Part shown: in pieces, positions 23,893 through 36,090 of the stretch
How positions within the stretch are numbered: position 1 is the stretch's first letter
Layout: the number at the start of each line of letters is the position of its first letter
DNA from: Xanthostigma xanthostigma
Taxonomy: Eukaryota > Arthropoda > Insecta > Raphidioptera > Raphidiidae
Assembly (NCBI GenBank): GCA_963575645.1
Contig: OY754467.1
Span: 40,545,108-40,609,107 of the forward strand
Reading direction: 5' to 3'
DNA: 64,000 nucleotides
Notes under the pieces: generated by a model
Seen by the model: the letters and a program-made list of their open reading frames with translations, nothing else
Database searches by the model: none
What the model was told of the DNA's origin: nothing
Made by a program: the position numbers and the translations under genes

Positions 23893-25251
23893 TTGGATAT
23901 TGAATTTAAGGATGTAATAATTTTTTTCAGTGTTTTTAAAGTCGTCCTTATTATCATCACGTGACGTTATAATTATTAGTATTAAAGTAGAAACTTCCTA
24001 ATTCTAGATGGTGATACTATAAGTCTTCACGATTACAACTTAAATACGAAGTTTATGAATGGTGTTAGTTCGTTGTGTGTTTGCTTATGTTAAGCGATGA
24101 CAGTAGTCCACCAGGAAGAATTATCACATATTTAATATAAGTGTATCTACGCTTATAATATTACTATAACATAAATATGCATGAAGAAATCGACGGCCCC
24201 GAGTGAAAATCGCTTATGTCGAACTATCATTTCTTCAGTTAAATTTGGTGTAAAATATTTCATCTCTAAATACATTGTGAAATTAAATTACAATTGAAAA
24301 CAATTTAGGCATTGTAACAAGACGCTACTGGAAACGACAACAACACGCACATTATTATCGGAACCGCAACAATACGCACATTGTTGTCGGAACCGCGTAG
24401 ACAATAATACGCGGATTGTAGCCGGATTAGACCAGCACATTCTTGTATATTTTAGTGCAGATTTTGTAATGTGTGGTAGACATTTTGCTTTTTCGCTAAT
24501 TGACAGAAACAGCAGAAATGATTCTCTCATTCTTTCCTCTCAATTGCCGGTTGAAGTCGGAGAATGGTATAAGCGTTCCACTTTTCGTCTGATCCAGGCC
24601 TACCGCGTCTAAAAAGTGACAAGTGTCACTAAAAAAAGTTCATGAAGAAATGTTGAGAAATCAGGGTCATGCAGCACAAAATCTAAGCTCCCATAAACGG
24701 ACAAGATTGCTCTTGAAATGAATGGAATACCTAACTAAATCGACATTAGGCAATCTTATTTTATCGAAAACCTCACATAAGCCGTTTTGCCTTTTGACCA
24801 TAATTATAGACCGTGGCGTATTTGTAACGAAAACAAGTTTATGTTTCTGAAAGTTAGCTAACGAACTGGAAAACATTTATCAATAAGCCACAACAGTTAT
24901 AAATGTCGTATTGTAATATTTTTAATAATGAATATCAAATCAAGTTTTGTTTAATATTTTAAATGCTACATTTTTTATACAAAATATGAAATGAAATACT
25001 AGTTTTTCTAACGGCGTGAAATGTAATTTGAGAACCGGTATTATTTATATTTTCATCAACTATCTATACATTTAATTTCATTTAGGACGCAATATACAGT
25101 ACACGTAAGGTACATAGGGAAATTAGCATTGGGAAAAAATACTTGGATCAGAGTTAGCCATAACTGCATTAATTGTTATTTCTATTGAATTATCGTGGTA
25201 ATCTTGAGGATTTCTATTTTATTTTGATTTATTTTTATTTTACTTGGCTTT
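23893..25251. other. Non-coding, mostly unrecognised
   Basis: Around 24525-24615 the sequence is an inverted relative of 8520-8600 (shared CGGTTGAAGTCGGAGAATGG-like block). Around 24340-24420 there are short degenerate repeats of ATACGCACATTGTTGTCGGA. No gene is recognised. Confidence 0.4.
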
Positions 25252-25384
25252 TTAGTGTATTTGCCATAAGGCACTTACACTATTGGCGTCGGTCGGATGG
25301 CGGGACCTAGGGGTCGGACCAAAATTTCTCGACGTTTCATAAGTTTCTAAGAAGTTTGGCACCATTTTTGGAAATGTTTATATA

Positions 25385-25446
<62 letters not shown>

Positions 25447-25963
25447 ACCACGATAACTCTCGACAGACTTAATCGATTTAAATGAAATTTGGTCCACATG
25501 TTGGAATCCATCATCGCAAGAAGCCTATTTAAAATGGGCCCGATCGGGCCATTTTAAGGGGGGTATTTAGGGGTTGAAAAATGTTTTTGGGCCCAAAAAT
25601 ACCGAAAAAATTCTCAGAATCGTTTCAAATTTGAAATTTAACCCTTTAGTAATTATTGAAATGTGCTGCTAAAATTTTAATAAAATCGGCCCGACAAGAC
25701 CGGACTTACAAATTTTATGAAAACACAAGTTTATTGATATGGATTTACATACTGAAGGGTGTATATAATTTGGTACAGATGTTGAATTGCTATATAGTAT
25801 TGAAATTAAGTAAAAAAATGTTGTTTTATGGGATGTATATAGGGGTAATTTTTTTTATTTTGTCCAAAAACAAAGTTAAGTTCATACAATAGAGCCACAC
25901 TGCTTATAAAAGCAAATACACTATATTGTCGGCAGGGTTTCGCACTGCGACCCGAGTTTTTTT
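25252..25963 (+). repeat. Dispersed GTCGGCAGGGTTT repeat, long copy
   Basis: About 710 bp. Starts TTTAGTGTATTTGCC and ends near GCAAATACACTATATTGTCG then CGCACTGCGACCCGAGTTTT. TAGTGTATTTGC and GCAAATACACTA form subterminal inverted repeats. Copies are at 41274-41922 (inverted) and 11768-12125 (truncated). A TA microsatellite is embedded. No coding capacity; class unknown. Confidence 0.75.
25378..25441. repeat. (TA)n microsatellite
   Basis: About 60 bases of almost pure TA. The equivalent position in the inverted copy (around 41778) has only a few TA units, so it expanded after the copies separated. Confidence 0.95.
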
Positions 25964-26429
25964 AATATTAAAAAGCTCTTATAAATCATTATTTTATTTT
26001 TTTGTACAAAAATACAACTCCATCTGTTTGGAAACATTTCATTCAAAAATTGTCTGACTGGTATGACGTATACGCGTTGGTAAATCCGTGACCCAATGTC
26101 TTTAGGTTCAACACGAATATTTACATTTTACACATTCTGTGATGCATTATCATATCAACAAAACTCATTTATATATTGTGCGCCTTGTTTGAAAATTCAT
26201 TGTATAAAAAAACGAATGGTGTGGACTGTGGACGTCTGCTCGGATAATTTTGTGTAGAAAGTTGGATTTTAAGGATCTCTGAACTAAATTGCCTTTTTTC
26301 CGTAATCTACATTAGTTGTGACTACAAAATAGTTTCTTCGTGTGCCTCGAGTTATCCTTGCAAGATATACAGCCAGAATATTGATCAAATTGCTAGAGAT
26401 ATCGCGTTTAGCTGATAATAAAAGAATTT

Positions 26430-26870
26430 TTTTTAATATACCACGTTTTTAAAACAAAGTAAAAAGTATAAAATAAGTTCTTTGCATACAGGTTTTTAAC
26501 TCGTAAAATTTGAAACGAAAAACGTAGGGCGCATTATTCGTTTTATCTCATAAATAGATTTTTCAGTGATACCTACTCTCTAAACTTCTTATGTAGCTGT
26601 CGCATGCACCCCACGTTTTTCGTTTCAAATCCTTCAAGTTAAAAATATATCTGTAAAGAAATTATTTTATACTTTGTAGTTAAAAACGTGGTATGTTAAA
26701 AGTTTTTTATTTCTTTTATTATTTTCTTGTATTGTCATCTAATTCTAATTTCTAATTTCACGTCTCTATCTCACCAGGAAGCTAGTTTAAAATTAATTAC
26801 AAAGTTCTACGCGAACAGACATTTAAGAAAGCAAGTTAATATAAACATAGTAAAATGGGAACCAATCAGG
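26430..26870 (+). repeat. Dispersed composite repeat, copy 2
   Basis: A complete inverted module (about 26437-26700) has ends ATATACCACGTTTTTAAAAC and TTAAAAACGTGGTATGTTA and a duplicated GAAACGAAAAACGT / ACGTTTTTCGTTTC core. It is followed by module A (about 26755-26865, TCACCAGGAAGCTAGTTTAA). This shows that copy 1 at 1012 retains only half of the inverted module. Confidence 0.72.
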
Positions 26871-28510
26871 GAGCTCGAAAGCCGGACGAAAAAGACTGCC
26901 TACATGGGGAATAACCGCAACTTCACTCTTGTGTTCCCCTTTTTTGCTTTTAGAATTTTAACCTTGGATACGATTAGGCATATTCTATTGTATGTGTTCT
27001 AGTTACTGTTCTTACGTGGTTACAAAAATAATCACTAATGTTAATTCTATTTAGGCAGTCATTTTTCTTCGAAAAATAAAAATTGGTTGTCTGTAAAGTC
27101 GGTTTACGGACGATAGTTTTACGTGATAACGTATTCCGTAATACATAACCTAAATTCTACATATAATAATTATAATAATTCGAATCTATGATATTGCATC
27201 TTTCGCTTCAAATTTAGGTAAATTTTATTTATTAAATTACTCACCACCTATAAAAATAATTTTTTTTATTAACTTTCTTTCTTTCGTATTTATTTAAGTC
27301 TCAAAGATTAACTGTCATACTATTTATAAAACAATTGTTTCACTGTTTATATAAAATTCCAAAACCTACTTACAATATTTAAGTATAATACGTCAAAAAA
27401 TTGATTTTTATAATGATAAAATTTGTAAGAAAACGATTTTTTCGAGAGATGAGACCTAGCTAAAACGATTTTTGGCCCCCAAAATCCCTTTTCAGTAAAT
27501 TTCATCCAAATCGTTAGGGCCGTTTTCGAGAAAAGCACGCACAGGGTCAGGCGGAACGTTACGAACGTTAGGAACGTTACGTTAGGAACGTTACACTTTT
27601 TCGTGCATGCAGCCGGTGTTTTATCAATTTATAAGATTGGTGATTCATCAATTTATAAGACGTTATCACGTCAAAAAACAAACGAAAGTGATTACCCAGG
27701 TAATTGTTTTGTTCACCGTGGTTAATATTAGAAGAATAGACCTGAATGTCATAAATTTTACAACTAATATTGGTATTATTTCTCGTGATAATTTGAATTT
27801 TAGATGATTTGAGATTTATGCACGTTCCCCATTGTCATCCACTTCAGAAAATGATATAACTACTGGACTGGACGTATCGAATGGTTCTTTGTTTACGATT
27901 ATACTAATGGCAACCAATAAAAGTCATAGAAAACAAAATGTGATTGTTGTTCATGCCAACAAAGTATACTGATTTACTGGCTAGGGTAAATTTATTATAA
28001 ATAACTGTCATGCCTGGTGTTACTATGAACAGTTGGTACTGATAAAGCAGTCGTTGCAACTTCATAACAGCAATAATAATGTCTATCTATTGTTTATATA
28101 CAACCGATTATATATTGTTTGTCGTGTTTGGGTACTGTTTACCTAATTATTAAAGCGCGAACAAATCGTGACCAGACAAATGACTGTTGTAATGATTCTT
28201 TTGTTTTTCTAATTTAGCGTTACGATATATCTTTTATTAATACTCAATACAGTGGAACTTCGTGGAACCCTACACGAACAATTTACTTACAAAAAGCAAG
28301 CCAACAACGCGTCCAATGTGGGCTGACATTTTCTTATTCGTCGCGTAGCGTTAGTGACAAACTCTTATATACCAAGATCCCAGATCTGCCAGACTTACGT
28401 CATTTCAGTACTGCTAAGATTTTATCACTAAATGTACTATATTTAGTTAGTTAATGTACTATATTTAGTTTTTAACTAAATATAGTACGTTTTTAACTAA
28501 ATATTGCACA
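26871..28510. other. Non-coding, short GAACGTTA array
   Basis: 27550-27597 repeats GGAACGTTAC/GAACGTTAG about five times. A small hairpin lies at 28455-28490 (ACTATATTTAGTTTTTAACTAAATATAGT-type, two short arms). No gene is recognised. Confidence 0.45.
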
Positions 28511-29126
28511 TCTATACTTACTAATATATAAAGCTGAAGAGTTTGTTTGTTTGAACGCGCTAATCTCAGGAACTACTGGTTCAAATTGAAAAAAAAAATT
28601 TTTGTTGGATAGCTCATTTATCGAGGAAGGCTATAGGCTATATAAAATCAGGCTACGACCATTAGAAGCGGAGCATTAATGAAAAATGTTCCAAATGTAT
28701 CTAAAAAATAAGCTTCTATTCAGGTGAAATGCACTAACTAAGTATACTCATATTAGCGATGTAAGAATACATCGCCGGCTAGCGCATTCGGTAGAGCACA
28801 AGACTGTCAATACCAGGGTCGTGGGTTCGAGCCCTACGTTGGGCGAATGCATTTTTATTTTTTTTTTATTTTCTACATTGCTTTCTTCTAAGGCTTACAT
28901 TAAAACTTATTTTAATTTTATTTAATTAATTAAAAAAAATTATTAGTTAAAAAAAGTATAAATACTGCTTTTTATCGACAAAAAATTTTGAACGGTAACT
29001 CCGATCATCATGAAATTTGGACACAACATTCATCTCGGTAAACTAATATGAATGTGTGTACTCATGTTCCTCCCTTCCCCATTCGTTCTTTTACACCCGG
29101 GTGAAACCGGACGGAACCGCTATAGT
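28511..29126 (+). mobile_element. Helitron carrying a tRNA-Lys-like insert
   Basis: Starts TCTATACTTACTAATATATA after an A and ends CACCCGGGTGAAACCGG followed by GGAACCGCTATAG. The body matches the shorter Helitron at 44033-44387 on both sides (GAGTTTGTTTGTTTGAACGC at the start; AACGGTAACTCCGATCATCA near the end). Between about 28700 and 28985 it has extra sequence absent from that copy, which includes the tRNA-like segment. The end is slightly diverged (CTATAG instead of CTAG). Confidence 0.8.
28773..28845 (+). pseudogene. tRNA-Lys-like pseudogene
   Basis: The D arm GCGCATTCGGTAGAGC and the T arm CGTGGGTTCGAGCCCTACG followed by TTGGGCG resemble insect tRNA-Lys closely. One acceptor base is missing (GCCGGC for GCCCGGC), and the anticodon loop reads GTC where CTT is expected, so it is not a working Lys tRNA. 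A and B boxes are intact, so pol III transcription is possible. It may be a SINE head or a captured tRNA. Confidence 0.75.
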
Positions 29127-29462
29127 TTAATGATAAAATATTAGCAGTACTGACGCAGGTCTGGTGGGTCTGGGATCTCGGTCTATTAGGTATGTGTATC
29201 AGTTTTCCATAGCTACCAAATCGACCCAGTACTGACATTGAAATGACATTGACGTGTACCTCACATGTCCGTGACGCTATCGGGTGGCAGAAAATAGCTT
29301 GGTAGCCCTCATTGATTCTCATTCATCAAAATTCATTGATCTTTTTACACGCTTTATATTAACTTCACTTGTAAGTTTGTATGTATGTTTGTTTGTAACC
29401 TTCCTTTGGACTACAGCAAGTGGTTTATTACTGTAGTATAATATGCCAGCACTGTAACTACA

Positions 29463-29549
29463 GTGGTAGCCGTGCGGTCTAAGGCACGGGTCTTCGCTGA
29501 CGTCAACTCTCGGAATCACGGGTCGTGGGTTCTAATCCCGTCCACGCCG
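29463..29549 (+). pseudogene. tRNA-like sequence with long variable arm
   Basis: GGTAGCCGTGCGGTCTAAGG resembles the D region of type II (Ser/Leu) tRNAs. The T arm is ACGGGTCGTGGGTTCTAATC, with a B box that has one T where a purine is expected. The acceptor arms pair poorly and the anticodon is unclear. Probably the head of a SINE-like element; an A/T tract follows directly. Confidence 0.55.
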
Positions 29550-29605
29550 AAAAAAAAAATTTTTTTTTCGACTAATTTTTTACAATAAATCGAACTAAAA
29601 AGTGG

Positions 29606-29906
29606 AAAATAAATATAGTTTAAAAAAAACTAAAAAACACGCTTTATATCGAACTAAAAAGTAAAAAATATTTTTTTTAAAATAAGCTTAAAACAATAAT
29701 GAATAAAAAATACAAGTATTATTGTGAAAAAAGCGTGGGGCGCTTTGTTCCACATTTTCGTACATCGAGCGCCCCACGCTTTTTTCACAATAATGCTTGT
29801 ATTTTTTATTCATTATTGTTTTAAGCTTATTTAAAAAAACATATTTTTTACTTTTTAGTTTGATATAAAGCGTATTTTTTAGTTTTTTTAAAACTATATT
29901 TATTTT
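29606..29906. repeat. Foldback, about 138-bp arms, 24-bp loop
   Basis: Left arm 29606-29743, right arm 29768-29906, nearly perfect complements (AAGCGTGGGGCGCT facing AGCGCCCCACGCTT at the centre). CGAACTAAAAAGT also recurs as a direct repeat at 29591 and near 29655. It lies about 100 bases upstream of the Kruppel-like factor exon, so it is in the last intron of that gene. Confidence 0.9.
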
Positions 29907-30010
29907 TTAATCGTGCATTTCATCACCTTTCTTGGTACCAAAAATGTCCGATTGCATGATAATTTCTTTTTATTGAATAATTATTAATAATGTCCTTTCT
30001 TTTGTTTCAG

Positions 30011-30201
30011 GAGAAAAGCCGTACCAGTGTCAGTGGCCGGAATGCGAATGGCGTTTCGCTCGATCGGACGAGTTAACTCGTCATTATCGCAAACATACGG
30101 GCGCCAAACCGTTCAAATGCGCCGTTTGCGAGCGGTCGTTCGCGCGCAGCGATCATCTCGCGTTGCACATGAAGCGACATCTCCCCAAAGCGCCAAAATG
30201 A
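30011..30201 (+). CDS. dar1: Kruppel-like factor, C-terminal exon (dar1/KLF5-like)
   Basis: Terminal exon of a C2H2 transcription factor that binds GC/CACCC boxes. The acceptor is TTTCAG at 30005-30010, and the exon opens in phase 1 (a split Gly codon of the TGEKP linker). It encodes two of the usual three fingers: C-x4-C-x12-H-x3-H in [20 protein letters not shown], linker TGAKPFKC, then C-x2-C-x12-H-x3-H in [21 protein letters not shown]. The C-terminus is LPKAPK, with stop TGA at 30199. A C-terminus just after the last finger is typical of KLFs. The helix residues [12 protein letters not shown] and [10 protein letters not shown] resemble the KLF2/4/5 group, and dar1 is the insect KLF5-like member; the symbol is a judgement from memory. 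Finger 1 and the upstream exons are not in the visible sequence and are probably left of the window or beyond a long intron. GC-rich compared with its surroundings. Confidence 0.9.
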
Positions 30202-30748
30202 CAAAACGCCCCGCTGCCGCCTTCACCTGTCGCTAGGGGTCCGCCACTTCCACCCCCTCTTCCACAAACAGTTAACAACAATCACTGTATTCTGTAACAG
30301 TGCCACTCGTTTGCAGAAATGTTGGGTTGTTAAAATGTTATTGGAACTGGTTATCACGATAGATGCAATTTATGCCATATTTTTTAATTATAATTTACCC
30401 CATATTGGGGTGAGACAAGTTCTTGATACTGTTTATTCAATGAGTTACGATGTAAATTGTTCATCTGTGATAAATATTGAACTATTTTCACGCATACCTA
30501 ATTATTAAATTAGTTGCCTTTTTGTCTCGTTTTTGTTCAGTACCAAAATTTCTCGAATATCATCGGCTCAATAATTCAATATCTCAATGCTTATAAAATA
30601 GCTAAACAGATGTTTAGAGTCAAAACGTAGCAAATACGTTCCTAAATTATTGAAGAATGAGTATGCATAGCCTGATCCATGGTTGCGTTCATCCAGCTGT
30701 TAGGGCTATCGAAGTCTGCTCTGATATACTAACTGTTATTGTAATAAA
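30202..30748 (+). other. Probable 3'UTR of the Kruppel-like factor
   Basis: Follows the stop codon directly. The first canonical AATAAA is at 30743-30748. The transcript could extend farther, since insect KLF genes may have long 3'UTRs, but nothing in the sequence fixes the end. Confidence 0.5.
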
Positions 30749-32639
30749 TAAGTAGTAAATTAAAAAGATCGATTGGATGCTAAAGCAGTTAATACCTCTG
30801 GCAATGACCTTAAGATATATTTAGTTAGAATTTATTTTTGAAATAAGTCAAGTATCTTTTAACAACTGTACTGAGAAATTCCTCGTCTGCTAGGTTTAAA
30901 TTTATGTTGCTTTAGTGCAACACCTTTGGTTTAAGGCCACTTAATAAGACAGAACAGTTTACACCTTAACTTAGTGAATATCAAAACGATATCGCCTAAA
31001 TTTGGTCAATCTAGATGATTTCTATTTTCTGATTCCGTATATCAGTTGACGTAAATTAGAGAAAAGATTTTGATTGTGTTATTTCTATAATTCCAAAATG
31101 TCAACCGTTGACAAAACAACTAATTTAGTTTCAAAATTGTAATTAATGCAGTTTTAGTTGATTTGAGATTTATGCATCTTCTTCATTATCAAATATAGAA
31201 AAAAAGATTGAATTTAATGCACATTGTTTTGATGGTATAACATTGTGTAACTGAATTTTCAAAAGCCATGAAATAGCAATTTGGTTATTTGCGAATGTGT
31301 AACCTACAAAAATACAATTTATAAATTTAAAATTAAGTATTGATCGCCTTTCTTCAAACAATAAGTGCCTATCGCAGAAACGCAGCTGAAAATTTCACTT
31401 TGCAATTTAAGAAAATATACATACCTGTGAAAATTAATTTTGCTATTTTAGTACTACCATGCGTTTAGTAATGGTGTCATAATTTTTTAACTCCAAATTG
31501 AAAAAAAAAATTTGTTTACCAAATCATTGTTTAATATAGTCAATCCATATATTATTAATTTTTATGGAAGAAATGTTAGCGATTTTAAGTTTGACTGAAA
31601 CTTCTCACACAAAAGTCATCCAGGCTTCATAGATTCTGGCATTTTATTGGGGAGCTGAAACTCAATTAGATGTAAAATTTTATTGAAGCACTGATTTTAA
31701 AGATGAATTATTGATTGCCCAAAAACTGTATTTTTGATTTTTTTTGCTATTCCGTGTGGGTACTTATTTTCATGATAATATAGATACTCCTTAAAATCAA
31801 ACAAAGATCTTTTTAAGCCTAGATTATCGAAAAATAACACTTTAGATTGGATATCAAGAGCAACGATTTTATGTAAATCTCTCTAAAAAATCCAAAATAA
31901 ATATTCATTCCATTAAAATTATAAACAAAACATTCTTTAGAATTCCATTTTTTATAAATTTTATAAAGTTCCAAATTAGAAAACCAAACTTATAGCCATA
32001 TTTGTTTTAGTAATTAATAAGGTTGTGATTATATCCTTAACAAAAATTACTATTTGCCATATCGCATAAAAAATGAAATAAATATTAAAGTACTTAAAAG
32101 ACACTTTACTAAATAATTCATATGCTCATAAATTTTACTAGAAATAAATATTATTAGTAAGTAAAAAGTATACAGGTTTTCAACAAATTTTATAAAAATG
32201 TGCTCATAAGATTTGCTTTTTTTTACATTTAAACACACAAACATTTTTAAATTTTACATTTTGATATGCCTATATGTTTCCTTCCAGTGCCGCAATAAGT
32301 GTTTATAGGTATTGCATCGGTAAAGAAAGTTATGAATTATCACAAACGAAAATAACAGCAGTTAATGCTATAATTACTGGTAGATGCGCGAATAACCTCG
32401 GTTGTCGAGCGTCTGTAATCTATAATTTTTCTACAGGTCAAAAAAAGCAAACCTTTTGATAGTTGTTCATTTTTTTTTAATTCTATTGTGGTACATATAT
32501 ATTTATTACATTCAAGCATTCAATAAATTATAGTTTCAAAGATGATTTTATCCACAAACGACAGATGGCACTGTATGCGCTCTTTATCAGTTTGTTATAT
32601 GTAGTATTCAAATGTTGAACTGGCAAACTATTAAAATTA
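30749..32639. other. Non-coding, nothing recognised (possible extended 3'UTR)
   Basis: AT-rich, no repeat ends and no exon recognised. Relatively free of recognisable transposons compared with its flanks, which would fit an untranslated region. Confidence 0.4.
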
Positions 32640-33010
32640 CATACTGAGCCATCTGACGTTGGCAGATGAAGTAACCCTAGGAACAATTTTTGAACGTAAA
32701 GACCGCTACTCACGAGGCTAGAAATGGCGTCACTGCGGGTTCACCTGCTAGCTCACAAAATGAATTTCAAAATTGCTTGGTCCTCTGCTTGTTCTGAGCA
32801 AGAACCAATCAGGAAACAGTATCTTGTCACTTGGGCGACTTGAACAAACGCCCACAAACAAACACCAGTGTGTGTTCTGACAATAAACGTCCACTATCAG
32901 AGCGTGCGCAGCAAACCCATCTACAAAACAAGCTTCAGTACATGTGTCGTGAGAAGCGAACATATAAAAGCCATCGCGAAAACCAACGCTTGAAAACTAG
33001 CAGTTAAATC
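32640..33010 (-). repeat. Dispersed repeat related to 63405-63990
   Basis: Shares GAACCAATCAGGAAACAGTA, TCTTGTCAC, GAACAAACGCC and CAATAAACGTC with the right-hand end of the window. It also shares GGCGTCACTGCGGGTTCACC and a terminal AAACTAGCAGTTAAATC-like block. One copy of the internal unit here, two at 63.5-63.9 kb. The strand is arbitrary and the class unknown. Confidence 0.65.
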
Positions 33011-36000
33011 TAGCGGCAAAACCAGCCTTGTGTGAAGCGGTCTTTAAGTGTATTGTAATAATATATTATGACATTTCTTACTAATAATAATAATAATAAT
33101 ATTTTTCTCTCGATAGTTCAATTTTCGTGATTAATTACGAAATAATTCTCAAATCTATTAGAATTTATGGTACTTTATATAATATATGTATAACTAATTG
33201 ATATCGTCCTAGTCTACAGTTATTTCTCTAAAAAAATAGCTTAATGTCCGAAAAAATTGCATTCCAAGTGCCTGTTTTTTCAAAATAATTCAGACAAGAA
33301 AAAAGAAATAAATACGGCACAAATTTAATAAAAACAAAAAAAGCACAAAATATATATACATTATAATACAATTCAATGTGACTTAAAATATAGTGTCTTT
33401 GTGTAGTTTTTAAGAATCGATTAATATTATTTATATAATATATTTATAATTATAATAAAATGTTGTTCAAATGTCGAAATAACGCATAAAGTATATAAAT
33501 GTATTTTTAATATTCCATGTAATTTTTGTGATCTTTAGTTTAATATTTTTCATATTTGTGTTTTTTTATTATATTCATTCTATTTAATATATATTTTGGT
33601 GTCATAATCCTCAGTTACCAGGTCGCGTATTTTTTTCTGTACATAATGTGTTATTATGTAATATGTGTAATATTTCTCAAATGACTAGCAGCTAGTCGAA
33701 ATTATTAAAAAATTAATATTAATCTTAGCATAAATCGTATCATAAAACATAGTCAAATGTTAAGCAACTTTCCACAAATCAACAACACAAAAAAAATCAG
33801 TTTATGATTTATTATAGAATGTTATATGAGCGCATGCAATAAGGAACCTATGAATCTTCACCACAATGATATCCAATAGACTTCAGCGACAGAGTCAAGC
33901 TTATAAATTAATAAATCATAACATGCTCTTGTACTTATTTTTTTAATAAGAACATTTTTAGGCGCGCTAGGTGGGAGTGATCCCGATCGCAGATGGAAAA
34001 CAGTGGTGAGGTTGAGGAAAAAGGCATACAGCGGCGGTACTAGTATACAGGAATTAGTCAATTCGCTAACAGATGGCTGTAAAAAATAAATGAAGACGCG
34101 TTTCCATGGTCACAGAAAATATGTGAGTCATTACTCATAATTGCTGGAATATATTTACTTGAAATAAAATTCATTAGTTTAGTACATTTTTAACTAAATT
34201 TTTAAAGAGCGGTTTCTTGTAAAAAAATTGGAAAGTTGCATTTTATTTGACAGTCAAAAGACAATTATATAACTATGCCTTGTGTAAAAATGCCTTAAAA
34301 ATTCATATGAAATATTGTATACTTATAATTTATTTTAGTAAATTGATTTTTTATAATTTTTACACTGTTGGAGATTTAAAATGTGGGTAAATTGTACACA
34401 TTACACAAACCAAACCGATTGTTTTTAATGGTCTGCAGCTAATGATGATTTTCGTACGTCATAGAGTTGAGTCATCATGGGGGGGGCAGGGGCAGATAAT
34501 AAAATCACATAACACAAGAACTTTTAGTCATACGGAACGTTTTTTTTTTTTTTTTTGAAGCGACAACCTTAATCAATCGCGGCGAAGTCAAAATGATATC
34601 GCGCGATTTTTAAGTGGCGTCTGATTTGATTTTTGTAATTCGTAGAAGTAAAACTTTCATATGTAATTTAAATTTTCAAGAAATAAGACACAAACCCCGA
34701 TAATTCGATCACTTTCAAACAGTAATAGGGGCAGGACACAACCACTTAAAGTTCTCCCCCTCCCCAAACGGTGATTCAGGACTACAACGTATGGAATACA
34801 TCACTGGCTCCGGACTATAAGTTTTGAAGTGATATATTTTTACTTAAATTACGTAATTCTTAGTACAACTTAACTAAAATATCGCATCAGATGAATTGAT
34901 TTTAAGAAATATAGGAATTAATTTAAAGGCTACAGTCAGATTACTCTTTCAAAAAAAATTTCGGCTCGACTCACACAATCGAGCCGCTCTCGGGCTCCAG
35001 AAAAATCGTATGATATTTACATATTTATCATCAAGTTTTTAATCGTATACTTTTCAAGTTGGTCATTATTATAATAATACAATTTGTTAATTAAACAATA
35101 GATATAAATTTAAGATTAATTTGTAATAAACCCAGTGAATTATTATTATTCACGGAACGACGTAGTTTCGGTCCGATCAAAATATGTTTCAAATGATCGC
35201 CCGATGATAGACAAATACGAACGTTTCTGTTTAACCAAATTGAAAAATATTTGACAGGACTCTGTTTTTACCTACAGTATCAATCAGATCTTATAGAACA
35301 AAAAAAAATTACATCATAATATTTCAAGGACGTAACCAGAATTTTATTTAGGGTGAGTCAAAAATGTTAAACTCAGTTTCTAGAACGTTGATAAGTTTGT
35401 AGCAGAAGTTGTTTTGAAATCAATAACTTACTAGTCAACTTTTGATTTCTGCACTTATTTCTTTGTCTAATACTAAAGAATAGGTAATGCAAGGATTTTT
35501 TTTGCATTTTATAAATTACAATAGTCGATTGATATCTTTCTTAAAAATCTAATTCGACGTAATATAAACTATTGCTATTACAGAAACAAGAGAATATGTT
35601 TTAAATGTGTGATTTCTATTGGTTGTTTACACATGTTGAAATGCAGCAACCAATAGAAAACTTCCAATAAGAAAATAATATTTGCTCTTTATATTACGTA
35701 TATGCAATACTGAAATACATGATTACTATAGGTTTGTCGTTATCATGAGAAAATAATAATTATCTAATAGTTATTCGTTACAGAATATTCCTAAACCAGC
35801 GCTTCTTAAATTGTGGTCCAGGAGACACTTGCGGTGGGTCGTTGAAATAATATCGAGTTAATATGTATATTATGCAGGAATAGGGGTTTCTTTAAAAACA
35901 TATTTTGGAAAAGGCGGTACTCAAACTGTTAACGTTTAACTACCACTGTAATAGACTAATTGCTAGAAGACAGATCGTGCATTCGTAAATTTAAAAAAAG

Positions 36001-36090
36001 CGATTGTTGTGATAATAACGGAGAAATTGTTTACTTTACCAAGGTCCAGATTTTTGAATAGTCAATGAAAACAATGGCGTAGCCATTTTT
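33011..36090. other. Non-coding, degraded element ends
   Basis: 33945-34090 is a one-ended relative of the GAAGTAAAACTTCTT family (TTTTTAGGCGCGCTAGGTGG). A short hairpin at 35611-35662 has TTTCTATTGGTTG facing CAACCAATAGAAA. CCAGCGCTTCTTAAATTGTG (35798) resembles a lone hAT-type end. No gene is recognised. Confidence 0.4.

Noticed and set aside
28773-28845. Functional tRNA gene
   Set aside because: A missing acceptor base and a wrong anticodon for its Lys-like body.
1-30010. Upstream exons of the Kruppel-like factor, including finger 1
   Set aside because: No sequence encoding a C-x4-C-x12-H-x3-H finger with a TGEKP-type donor end was recognised. They may be outside the window.
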